DNA of 8,627 nt from Bacillota bacterium (GTDB lineage Bacteria > Bacillota > Clostridia > Oscillospirales > Acutalibacteraceae). Where the stretch lies: the NCBI GenBank assembly GCA_023420245.1, contig JAEZWL010000081.1, positions 1 through 8,627 of the forward strand, written 5' to 3'. The position numbers and the translations under genes are program-made. Of this stretch, positions 1 through 5,934 are shown one piece after another. Under the pieces are notes generated by a model. The model was not told the origin of the DNA, did no database searches, and saw only the letters and a list, made by a program, of their open reading frames with translations. Numbering within the stretch: position 1 is the stretch's first letter; each line of letters starts with the position of its first letter.

Positions 1-1049
1 ACCGTATCCTGGGCGACATGCACCAGAGGCTCGGTAACGTTAATGCCTGCGTTATTTGTGTAGGAGATTTCCTTGAGAACGTCTTCGGCAACATACCAGG
101 GTTCCTTCATGTAGGTTTTCTTTTCTACTGTTTGCTTGTTTGCAAGCTTCGAGATAATGTCCGCGCAGAAAGGTCCCTGCAGCGGGTTGCACTGGAAGTC
201 GGCGTTGATTTTGCCGGCAAGTACTTCCTTCAGACCGGCCTTGCAGGCGTCAAAGGAGATCAGGATTACATCGCCGTTCACGCCAAACTTTACGCCAGCG
301 GCGTTCATGGCGTCTTCCGCGCCGAACGCTTCGTTATCGTTCTGGCATACGACCACATTGAATTTGCCTTGATAAGACTTACAGTAGGATTCCATGATGG
401 CCTGGCCGCCGTCCTGTGTAAATTTGCCGTCCTGAGAATCCAGAATCTTCCAGCCGTTCGCGTCGGCAATTTTCTTAAAGCCGTCGGTACGTCCGATTTG
501 GGCGGAGGAACCCTTGCTGCCTTCGATTACAAGAATATTGAGGTCCTTAATGCCCTTCTTTTCCGCGTAGGCCTTCAGCCATGCGCCGGCGGCGAGACCT
601 TCGTTGGTGAATTCAGAACCAACCCAGGAAACATATTTGTCGGAGTCGTCAATCGTACGGTCAATGACGATAACCGGAATGCCGGCATCCTTTGCTTCGG
701 TAAGAACGGTATCCCACCCGGTGGAAACAATCGGGTCAATGACTATGTAGTCGACGTTTTGCTGAATGAAGTTACGAACCGCTTCAAGTTGTTTCGCGGA
801 ATTGTTGTCGCAGTCAACAAACTGCAGGTCAAAGCCCTTTTCTTTTGAAAACGCGGTTTGAACGGATTTTGTTGAAGCTGTTCGCCAATCGGATTCATGA
901 CCGACCTGCGCAAACCCAACGGTAATCAGTTTGCCGTCTTTTCCTGCGGCTCCTCCAGTCGCGTTGCTCGCTGCAGCGCCATTAGCCCCGCAGGCTGCCA
1001 GAGACAATGCTATGACCAAGGATAATGCAAATGCCAGAAACCTCTTCAT
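1..1049 (-). CDS. ytfQ: YtfQ-like sugar ABC transporter substrate-binding lipoprotein (3' end off the left edge)
   Basis: This is the extracytoplasmic sugar-binding component of an ABC importer, anchored to the outer face of the membrane. 349 codons are visible and no stop is reached before the left edge; YtfQ-type proteins are about 320-360 residues, so only a few residues should be missing. Residues 1-19 form a signal peptide (KR, then a hydrophobic run) ending in the lipobox LAAC with Cys20. A Gly/Ala/Ser-rich linker (21-38) leads into a type 1 periplasmic-binding fold. The segments ITVGFAQVGHESDWR (42-56), STGWDTVLTEAKDAGIPV (109-126) and IDRTID (129-134) closely resemble E. coli YtfQ, the galactofuranose-binding protein, as I recall it. 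The ligand is inferred, not shown. The ATG at 1049 follows AAGGGGAGA at 6-nt spacing. LacI-1 is divergent. The ATPase and permease genes are presumably beyond the left edge. Confidence 0.9.
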   Translation of the reverse strand, partial: MKRFLAFALSLVIALSLAACGANGAAASNATGGAAGKDGKLITVGFAQVGHESDWRTASTKSVQTAFSKEKGFDLQFVDCDNNSAKQLEAVRNFIQQNVDYIVIDPIVSTGWDTVLTEAKDAGIPVIVIDRTIDDSDKYVSWVGSEFTNEGLAAGAWLKAYAEKKGIKDLNILVIEGSKGSSAQIGRTDGFKKIADANGWKILDSQDGKFTQDGGQAIMESYCKSYQGKFNVVVCQNDNEAFGAEDAMNAAGVKFGVNGDVILISFDACKAGLKEVLAGKINADFQCNPLQGPFCADIISKLANKQTVEKKTYMKEPWYVAEDVLKEISYTNNAGINVTEPLVHVAQDT

Positions 1050-1125
1050 TATAGTCTCCCCTTTTCATAATGATTGCCTTTCTTTATTGTAACGTGCATG
1101 TCGCACGCAGAGGCACAATTTCATA

Positions 1126-1142
1126 AATATTTAGTAAATATT
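1126..1142. promoter_or_regulatory. Candidate LacI-1 operator A, perfect palindrome
   Basis: AATATTTAGTAAATATT is a perfect 8-bp inverted repeat around a single central G. It lies at about +15 to +31 of the binding-protein transcript, a classical repressor position. It is the best of five related sites between the divergent genes. Confidence 0.6.
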
Positions 1143-1162
1143 GCTTAAGATTATTTGTTATC

Positions 1163-1190
1163 ATATTAGCATAATAGATTTATTTGTCAA
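1163..1190 (-). promoter_or_regulatory. Sigma-A-like promoter of the sugar-binding protein gene
   Basis: On the minus strand there is a perfect -35 TTGACA (1185-1190). A 16-bp spacer follows, then TAATAT (1163-1168) preceded by TGC, an extended -10 form. TATGAT three bases further on is an alternative -10, but with a 19-bp spacer. Transcription should start near 1156, giving a leader of about 107 nt that contains the perfect palindrome at 1126-1142. Confidence 0.65.
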
Positions 1191-1211
1191 GATAAATTTA
1201 AAAAATAGCAA

Positions 1212-1250
1212 AATATTAGTAAATATAAACATATTAAATCAGTAAATTTA
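1212..1250. promoter_or_regulatory. Candidate LacI-1 operators B and C
   Basis: Two weaker copies lie upstream of the binding-protein -35. AATATTAGTAAATAT (1212-1226) and TTAAATCAGTAAATTTA (1234-1250) share the core AGTAAAT with site A, and their centres are 23 bp apart. Each is an imperfect palindrome, and high AT content raises the chance of coincidence. Confidence 0.4.
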
Positions 1251-1271
1251 TGTAATTATAATTTTTAAAAA

Positions 1272-1290
1272 AATAATTTACTAAATAATT
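1272..1290. promoter_or_regulatory. Candidate LacI-1 operator D
   Basis: AATAATTTACTAAATAATT is a 9+1+9 inverted repeat with one mismatched pair. It is the same motif in reverse orientation (core TTTAGTAAAT on the minus strand). It lies about 30 bp upstream of the LacI-1 -35 element. Confidence 0.5.
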
Positions 1291-1320
1291 TATAATAGTT
1301 GAAATTGTTGAGTTGTGCTA

Positions 1321-1349
1321 TTGATTTTGAAAGAGTTTTCTTCTATAAT
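1321..1349 (+). promoter_or_regulatory. Sigma-A-like promoter of LacI-1
   Basis: TTGATT (1321-1326), a 17-bp spacer and a perfect TATAAT (1344-1349). Transcription should start near 1356, leaving a leader of about 105 nt before the TTG start. Confidence 0.7.
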
Positions 1350-1355
1350 TGTATT

Positions 1356-1369
1356 CAATTACTAAATTG
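1356..1369. promoter_or_regulatory. Candidate LacI-1 operator E at the LacI-1 transcription start
   Basis: CAATTACTAAATTG contains the reverse-orientation core with one A/T pair deleted and a CAATT/AATTG inverted repeat. It covers the predicted start site of LacI-1, which fits autorepression. Confidence 0.45.
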
Positions 1370-1416
1370 GTTTCGGGTGTTTCGGCATAGACCGTTCGCG
1401 CCGTTTGACGAAACAG
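1370..1416 (+). promoter_or_regulatory. GC-rich stem-loop in the LacI-1 leader
   Basis: Inside an otherwise AT-rich leader, TGTTTCG (1378-1384) pairs with CGAAACA (1409-1415), and an inner GGC/GCC pairing is possible. GTTTCGG occurs twice (1370-1376 and 1379-1385), allowing alternative pairing. No U-tract follows, so it is not an obvious terminator. It matches no riboswitch class I recognise. Confidence 0.3.
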
Positions 1417-1460
1417 ATGTTGATTTTTTGAGATATAAACTTTAGTAGGGGAGAACAAAA

Positions 1461-2516
1461 TTGGAAATTACTGCAAAAGATATTGCTGAAAGGCTTGGTA
1501 TTTCAGCTTCCTCTGTTTCTCTCGCCATGAACGGAAAACCCGGCATCAGTGTTGCAACCCGTGGCAAAATATTGGCCGAAGCTGAGCGGATGGGCTATAC
1601 GGTTCCCAAAAAGCTGCCCTTTACCTCTACGCAGAATATTCGTTATGTAATTTTTTTGGAGGGCGGCGCCACGGTAAAGGAAACATTATTTTACACGATT
1701 GTTCTGCAGGGAATCGAGGCAAAAGCCAAGGAGTATGGATACAATGTGCTTATCAGCTATTTTTATTCAGACGGCGACTGGGCCGACCAGATTTCAGCCA
1801 TTTGCAGTGATGTATCCGGGCTTATCATATTGGCGACGGAAGTGGAAGATGCGCATATTGAAAAAGCATATAAATATGGACTGGAGAAGCTGAATATTCC
1901 GATTGTCATGGTTGACAACGCCACCAGTATGGTGGATGTGGATTGTGTGGTTTCCGATAACCTGCGCGGAGCTTACAGGGCGGTTAGTTATCTGTTTGAT
2001 CAGGGGTATCGGGATGTTGGCTACCTGAAGTCCAAAAGCCGCATCGACAATTTTGACGAGCGGCAGGCGGGTGTGTTAAAAGCGCGAAGGGAGCGCGGAA
2101 TCGGGGAGCAGGTTCCGGTTCAGTCAATCGATATCGGCATATCCTCCGAGCAGGCCTATGAGGATATGTGTAAATGGCTCGATGCCGGCGTCAAGCCGCT
2201 TTCCGCGCTATTTGCCGATAATGATATTATTGCGGCCGCTTGTATCCGCGCGCTGAAATCCAGAGGCTATCGCGTTCCCGAGGATATTTCCATCGTGGGA
2301 TTCGACGATATGCCGATCAGTACCATGATTGACCCGACGCTTACGACCATTCGCGTGATGAAAGAGCAAATGGGAATGACCGCGATGGAAATCCTTCACA
2401 AAAGAATCCTGAATCCGGATTACGCCCTGACCAACCAAAGAATTGGTGTGTACCGTATGATTGTTTCAACCCGCCTTGTGGAGCGGGATAGCGTGATTGC
2501 GTATCACGGAAAATAA
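1461..2516 (+). CDS. LacI-family transcriptional regulator (LacI-1)
   Basis: A DNA-binding sugar-responsive repressor of 351 residues, normal length for the family. The N-terminal LacI helix-turn-helix covers about residues 3-23 (TAKDIAERLGISASSVSLAM), followed by NGKPGIS and a third helix. A periplasmic-binding-like effector domain runs from about 60 to 345, with FADNDIIAAACIRALKSRG, the IVGFDD motif and the typical VSTRLVERDS ending. The start is TTG, supported by AGGGGAGA six bases upstream and alignment of the helix-turn-helix to residue 1. The hinge is odd: after GY comes TVPKKLPFTSTQNI, with a proline where the family usually has a PNxxARxL helix. Five similar palindromes upstream suggest it represses itself and the divergent binding-protein gene. 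The effector is unknown, perhaps the sugar bound by that protein. Confidence 0.93.
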   Translation: MEITAKDIAERLGISASSVSLAMNGKPGISVATRGKILAEAERMGYTVPKKLPFTSTQNIRYVIFLEGGATVKETLFYTIVLQGIEAKAKEYGYNVLISYFYSDGDWADQISAICSDVSGLIILATEVEDAHIEKAYKYGLEKLNIPIVMVDNATSMVDVDCVVSDNLRGAYRAVSYLFDQGYRDVGYLKSKSRIDNFDERQAGVLKARRERGIGEQVPVQSIDIGISSEQAYEDMCKWLDAGVKPLSALFADNDIIAAACIRALKSRGYRVPEDISIVGFDDMPISTMIDPTLTTIRVMKEQMGMTAMEILHKRILNPDYALTNQRIGVYRMIVSTRLVERDSVIAYHGK

Positions 2517-2546
2517 ACAGGGGAAAACGGAAATTCTCCACACAAA

Positions 2547-2571
2547 AAGCTCCCGACTGAGCCGGGAGCTT
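2547..2571 (-). terminator. Hairpin terminator for minus-strand (DeoR) transcription
   Basis: AAGCTCCCG (2547-2555) pairs perfectly with CGGGAGCTT (2563-2571) over a 7-nt loop. On the minus strand the stem runs straight into TTTTTGTG; the plus side has no U-tract. It therefore acts on transcripts coming from the DeoR gene. It resembles the hairpin at 2678-2700. Confidence 0.6.
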
Positions 2572-2618
2572 GAAAAAGAACAGCACTGGCAGGATAGAAA
2601 GAAATACAGCGCCGGAGT

Positions 2619-2675
2619 AAAAGCCAAGGCTTCCGTCACTCAAGCAAAGAGTGACGGAAGCCTTGGCTTTTTGTT
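2619..2675. terminator. Strong bidirectional terminator between convergent genes
   Basis: A perfect 23-bp stem (2619-2641 with 2649-2671) encloses a 7-nt loop, AAGCAAA. On the plus strand the stem ends in CTTTTTGTTT, terminating LacI-1 transcription. On the minus strand it ends in GGCTTTTACT, a shorter U-run that could stop the DeoR transcript. Confidence 0.85.
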
Positions 2676-2704
2676 TGAAGCTCCCCTGTGCCGGAAGCTT
2701 CAAA
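2674..2704. repeat. Third hairpin, related to the one at 2547-2571
   Basis: TTTGAAGCT (2674-2682) pairs with AGCTTCAAA (2696-2704). Its inner part, AAGCTCCCC..TGTGCCGGAAGCTT (2678-2700), matches AAGCTCCCGACTGAGCCGG plus GAGCTT at 2547-2571 at most positions. Two related palindromes thus flank the strong terminator. It lies 26 bp past the DeoR stop, with no U-tract on the minus strand. Confidence 0.5.
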
Positions 2705-2729
2705 GGAAACGTTCTTGCCGCGGAAACGG

Positions 2730-3515
2730 TTAGGAATTGGCTGAGATAAGAGCGATACTGCTGTTATGCAGATAGTCGAGCTTGGACATATCTGTTTTAC
2801 TGTCTGTAATAATATAATCGATTGAATCAAACCCTGTTAAAAAAATGGAACCCGATCTTTCAAATTTCGTGTAGTCAGCCAATACAAAAACCTTTTCGGC
2901 GTGGCCGATCATATACCGTTTAATATTAATTTCCTGAATGCTGGCGTCGGCAAGCATATTGCGCTGGCTGATACCGGCGCAGGAGATAAATACCTTATCC
3001 GGAAAATACTCCTCCGCACTTTTTAAACAGATATTGCCGTGCAGTGAAAGGTTGCTTTCCTTCAAGACTCCGCCCAGACAAATCAAAGCATGGTTCGGGC
3101 TGGGATATTTTACAATTTCGAGAAGAAACTTTATGGAATTGGTTATGATCGTAAGGTTCATATCCTTGGGGATATATTGCGCCAAATGCAGCATAGTCGA
3201 GCTGTTGTCAATAAAGATGGTATCCCCGTCCTGGATAAAAGAAGCAGCTTTTCTGCAAATCTGCTCTTTCTCGGCAAAACGCTGAATTCCGCGTATGGCC
3301 ACAGGGTACTCGGGGGAAGGGGATAAGTCGTTTGCCTTATTCAGTACGGCTCCCCCGTGGGTCCTTTTCAACGCGCCGTCAATTTCCAATTCCCTTAAGT
3401 CGCGGCGAACCGTTTCGCGTGAAGTTCCAAACTTCTCCGCGAGAAGAGTTACGTCCACACTTCCGGTGCGTTCCAATATTTCCAGAATTTCAGATTTACG
3501 TTCAATACTATACAT
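2730..3515 (-). CDS. DeoR/GlpR-family transcriptional regulator
   Basis: A cytoplasmic repressor of 261 residues, typical DeoR-family length (about 250-260). The N-terminal winged helix-turn-helix carries the family signature: VTLLAEKFGTSRETVRRDLREL (22-43), then DGALKRTHGGAV (46-57). The rest is a DeoRC sensor domain of the sugar-isomerase-like fold, with GDTIFIDNSSTMLHLA, IITNS, LGGVLKESNLSLHG and VLADYTKFERSGS. This domain usually binds a phosphorylated sugar. The ATG at 3515 is preceded by GGAG at 8-nt spacing and by its own promoter at 3565-3593. It lies downstream of the kinase/aldolase operon on the same strand, separated by 270 bp. That context suggests it senses a phosphorylated intermediate of the operon, but the target genes are not proven. 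Confidence 0.93.
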   Translation of the reverse strand: MYSIERKSEILEILERTGSVDVTLLAEKFGTSRETVRRDLRELEIDGALKRTHGGAVLNKANDLSPSPEYPVAIRGIQRFAEKEQICRKAASFIQDGDTIFIDNSSTMLHLAQYIPKDMNLTIITNSIKFLLEIVKYPSPNHALICLGGVLKESNLSLHGNICLKSAEEYFPDKVFISCAGISQRNMLADASIQEINIKRYMIGHAEKVFVLADYTKFERSGSIFLTGFDSIDYIITDSKTDMSKLDYLHNSSIALISANS

Positions 3516-3539
3516 TGACGTCGCTCCATTTGCTCAATT

Positions 3540-3547
3540 TTCGACAA
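3540..3547. promoter_or_regulatory. Candidate DeoR half-site 1 (TTCGACAA)
   Basis: TTCGACAA lies in the deoR leader, about 10 bp after the predicted start site. Its exact inverted copy TTGTCGAA occurs at 3668-3675, upstream of the same promoter. The pair spans the promoter with centres 128 bp apart, which would suit a looping autorepressor. This is an inference from two short sites. Confidence 0.3.
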
Positions 3548-3564
3548 ATACATTAAACAGAACT

Positions 3565-3593
3565 ATAATATCAGCAATTTCACAAATAGTCAA
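3565..3593 (-). promoter_or_regulatory. Sigma-A-like promoter of the DeoR gene
   Basis: Minus strand: TTGACT (3588-3593), a 17-bp spacer and TATTAT (3565-3570). The predicted start is near 3558, giving a leader of about 43 nt. This shows that deoR can be expressed independently of the upstream operon. Confidence 0.7.
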
Positions 3594-3667
3594 TATGAAT
3601 ATAAGAGTGAGAATGATCGCTTCTATAATTCCTATTATAAACTGATATAGATTGAAATAAATACAAG

Positions 3668-3675
3668 TTGTCGAA
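3668..3675. promoter_or_regulatory. Candidate DeoR half-site 2 (TTGTCGAA)
   Basis: Exact inverted copy of the 3540-3547 site, about 75 bp upstream of the deoR -35 element. An AT-rich palindrome, TATAAT-TCCT-ATTATA (3624-3639), lies between the two. Function unproven. Confidence 0.3.
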
Positions 3676-3737
3676 TTTAATGCCTCTTTTACCAATTGTA
3701 ATTTATAAAAAATTTGCAGAATCGAAAATTTATATGG

Positions 3738-3779
3738 AGCAGGCTCCGGGAAGCACGCGTGCGATTAGCAAAGCCTGCT
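3738..3779 (-). terminator. Possible terminator after the kinase operon
   Basis: AGCAGGCT (3738-3745) pairs with AGCCTGCT (3772-3779), enclosing a second perfect palindrome GCACGCGTGC (3753-3762). It begins 7 bp past the stop of the RhaB-like gene. On the minus strand only a weak AAATTTTC run follows about eight bases later, so termination may be leaky and let some transcription into deoR. Confidence 0.4.
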
Positions 3780-3785
3780 AAGTAT

Positions 3786-5258
3786 TCATTCGAGGAAATT
3801 ATTTTGTAAATATTCTTGATACGCAAGCTCCCAACGTTCCGTATTCTTGGGAAGATAGGTTTTTATGTTATAAGTATGAAGCATAAGCTCTTTTGCCTGC
3901 TCAATGGTCGCCGCAGCTTGTACGGCGACCAGCTGCACGGAAAGATTTCCTATGGCGCTCGCGTTTGCCGGTCCGGCCAATACGGGCTTGTTGCAGACAT
4001 CCGCAGTAAATTGACACAGAATTTCCGCTTTGGAGCCTCCGCCTACGATGTTGATCACCGGAAGAGGCTTGTGAACCACTTTTTCCAGCTTTTCAATAAT
4101 CCAGCGGTATTTCATCGCCAGACTTTCATAAATGCAGCGAACATATTCCCCTATGGTTTCCGGTTTGCTTTGATAGCGCTCCATACAGAACGCGGCAAGC
4201 TTTTCGGGAATATCTCCGGGCTGGAAGAAAGAAGCGTCGTCCACATCAATAAGATACCGGAAGGCCGGTGCGGATTTTGCCAGCTGGTCCAGCTCGTCAA
4301 AGCCGTAAGCTTGTCCCTGGGTCTCAAAATATCTTTTGATTTCTTCGATATACCACAGACCCATAATACAGCGGAGCAGGCGGTTTCTGTCTTTATAGCC
4401 GCCTTCGTTCGCAAAATTGTAGCGGTAGGTCTCCTCTGAAATAATCGGCTGCTTAACCTCTGTTCCAATCAGAGACCAGGTACCGCTGCTGATGATAACG
4501 CAGTCCTCCCGGCAGGAGGAAGCGATAAACGCCGAAGCGGTATCGTGTTCACAGACCGCGAAAGTAGGGAACCCTTTTGTTTTCATCTGCGCATTGTAGG
4601 AGGGCTGTGTGTTACCAATCTTTGCACCCGGTTCGATTAACGGACAAAACATTTCCCTTGGAAAGTCGTATTCGCTCAGAATTTCATCATCCCAGTCTTC
4701 TTTTGAATAATGATACATCTGGCTGACCGAGGAAATGGTAAATTCGCTGTTGGCGCAGCCCGTTAAAAAAAAGTGGAATAAGTCCGGAATAAAAAGCATT
4801 TTGTGCCCATAGCCAAAGAGGGAATCCTGCCCGGACGCTTTCATGGCGGCGAGCTGCATCAATGTGTTGACCGGAGAAATCTGGTTTCCGTTTCGCGCGT
4901 ACAGCTGTTTTTTGGTCATCACCTTATATATTTCGCTTTGATACCGCTCGGTACGATTATCCCGATAACAGCGTACAGGGGTGATCAGCTCCCCGTTTTT
5001 GTCGATGAACCCAAAATCATTACAGAAGGAATCGATACCAAAGGAATCAATTTGGTCGCCTGTTAACCGGATCGCCTTTTGGATGCCTTCGTTCATCTGC
5101 CGATACAGGTAGATAATGTCCCAATACAATCCGCCGTTGATCGGGCAGGGGCTGTTTTCGAAACGATGGATTTCCTGATAGGAGATTTGACCGTGAGAGT
5201 ATTCGGCTAAGAATAATTTTCCGCTGCTGCCGCCTAAATCAAAAGCCAGTAGATTCAT
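3786..5258 (-). CDS. rhaB: FGGY-family carbohydrate kinase, rhamnulokinase-like
   Basis: An ATP-dependent cytoplasmic kinase that should phosphorylate a ketose at C1, classically L-rhamnulose to L-rhamnulose 1-phosphate. It has 490 residues, normal for RhaB. The first FGGY domain has DLGGSSGK (7-14), GIDSFCNDFGFID (74-86) and NTLMQL (131-136). CEHDTASAF (236-244) carries the likely catalytic Asp239. The second domain has SSGTWSLIG (258-266), NFANEGG (281-287), NRLLRCIMGLW (292-302), GGGSK (406-410) and AIGN (435-438). These match RhaB better than xylulo- or glycerol kinases. The ATG at 5258 follows GAGGGG at 8-nt spacing. It is third in the operon, 51 bp after the aldolase stop. A related substrate such as L-fuculose or another ketose cannot be excluded, because no isomerase is visible. 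Confidence 0.9.
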   Translation of the reverse strand: MNLLAFDLGGSSGKLFLAEYSHGQISYQEIHRFENSPCPINGGLYWDIIYLYRQMNEGIQKAIRLTGDQIDSFGIDSFCNDFGFIDKNGELITPVRCYRDNRTERYQSEIYKVMTKKQLYARNGNQISPVNTLMQLAAMKASGQDSLFGYGHKMLFIPDLFHFFLTGCANSEFTISSVSQMYHYSKEDWDDEILSEYDFPREMFCPLIEPGAKIGNTQPSYNAQMKTKGFPTFAVCEHDTASAFIASSCREDCVIISSGTWSLIGTEVKQPIISEETYRYNFANEGGYKDRNRLLRCIMGLWYIEEIKRYFETQGQAYGFDELDQLAKSAPAFRYLIDVDDASFFQPGDIPEKLAAFCMERYQSKPETIGEYVRCIYESLAMKYRWIIEKLEKVVHKPLPVINIVGGGSKAEILCQFTADVCNKPVLAGPANASAIGNLSVQLVAVQAAATIEQAKELMLHTYNIKTYLPKNTERWELAYQEYLQNNFLE

Positions 5259-5309
5259 CTGTATAACCCCTCAACTGTTTTTTGTCATCCCTTATTGATG
5301 AAAAGCCGG

Positions 5310-5915
5310 TTAAATATCGTTTGCGACTGTTGTACAGTATGCGTCGGTTTCGATTCTTTCAAGCATACTGTAAGCCGTGTAAACATCATTTCCTGAAACA
5401 ACCACGCCATGAAGAGGCATGATCACGCCGATTGGCTTTCTCTGAGCCAGCTCCCTGTGGTCCTCGAAATATTGATACACATTTTGTGAAAGCTCGGGGG
5501 TATAGGCCTTGGTCCATTCAATACAGCCGACCGCGCCCCTTCCCATAGTGGCCTCTGTCACATTGGGAATGGGTTTTGCCTGCGCGACAAAAGGCATGCA
5601 GTAGAAGGGATGTGCGTGAATGGTGCATCCGATTTCTTTGAAGTTCTTCAAAATCAGTACATGCATGAGACCTTCCCTTGAAAGCTTCCCTTCCCCTTCC
5701 AGAATCTGCATATCATAGTCAATCAGCAAAATGTCCTCCGGGTTCATCACACAGTGCTTGCGTTCAGACATCAGCGACGGGGAGATAAGAACCCGATTAT
5801 CCGCTACACGCACAGCAAAATTGCCGCCGGCGGCGTTGGTTAGTCTGCGATCCCACATCATTTTTGCGACGGTTACCATTTCCTGCCGCATTTCAAAATA
5901 AGATAGATTACTCAT
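5310..5915 (-). CDS. Class II aldolase/adducin-family sugar-phosphate aldolase
   Basis: Probably a zinc-dependent cytoplasmic aldolase cleaving a ketose 1-phosphate to dihydroxyacetone phosphate and an aldehyde. It has 201 residues, slightly shorter than E. coli FucA (215). The phosphate-binding loop TNAAGGN lies at 26-32, and SREGLMH (79-85) holds the likely catalytic Glu81. The zinc ligands are visible as HAH (His100, His102) and PLHG (His169). Retention of the Glu and of all three His favours an active aldolase over an adducin-like protein; AraD-type epimerases share the fold and are the main alternative. The ATG at 5915 follows AAGGAGAC at 8-nt spacing. The PfkB stop lies only 19 bp upstream, so the genes are co-transcribed and probably translationally linked. 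Pairing with the RhaB-like kinase suggests rhamnulose/fuculose-1-phosphate-type activity, but the exact substrate is inferred. Confidence 0.88.
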   Translation of the reverse strand: MSNLSYFEMRQEMVTVAKMMWDRRLTNAAGGNFAVRVADNRVLISPSLMSERKHCVMNPEDILLIDYDMQILEGEGKLSREGLMHVLILKNFKEIGCTIHAHPFYCMPFVAQAKPIPNVTEATMGRGAVGCIEWTKAYTPELSQNVYQYFEDHRELAQRKPIGVIMPLHGVVVSGNDVYTAYSMLERIETDAYCTTVANDI

Positions 5916-5934
5916 GGTTTTTGTCTCCTTAATT

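Larger units (their letters stand above)
1050..1460. other. AT-rich divergent intergenic control region
   Basis: No coding sequence is visible in these 411 bp. The region holds one promoter for each divergent gene and about five copies of a TTTAGTAAAT-centred palindrome. A small GC-rich patch in the LacI-1 leader (1370-1416) can form a hairpin. The inverted repeat CGTGC-ATGTC-GCACG (1094-1108) lies in the leader of the binding-protein gene. Confidence 0.8.

Noticed and set aside
18..848. Long open frame of 276 codons on the plus strand opposite the sugar-binding protein
   Set aside because: It is antisense to a clearly recognised gene, has no ribosome binding site and its translation matches no family I know.
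1094..1108. CGTGC-ATGTC-GCACG considered as a LacI-2-type operator or riboswitch
   Set aside because: It lacks the GAGCACAAA half-site, and a single 5-bp stem is too little to support a riboswitch.
2497..2733. Open frame on the plus strand after LacI-1
   Set aside because: It overlaps the LacI-1 end and runs through the terminator hairpins; no ribosome binding site.
3295..3645. Plus-strand open frame across the deoR start and promoter
   Set aside because: It is a shadow of DeoR coding sequence extended into AT-rich intergenic DNA, with no start signal.
3753..3762. GCACGCGTGC palindrome considered as a separate regulatory site
   Set aside because: It lies inside the loop of the larger 3738-3779 stem just past a stop codon, so it is more simply part of the terminator-like structure.
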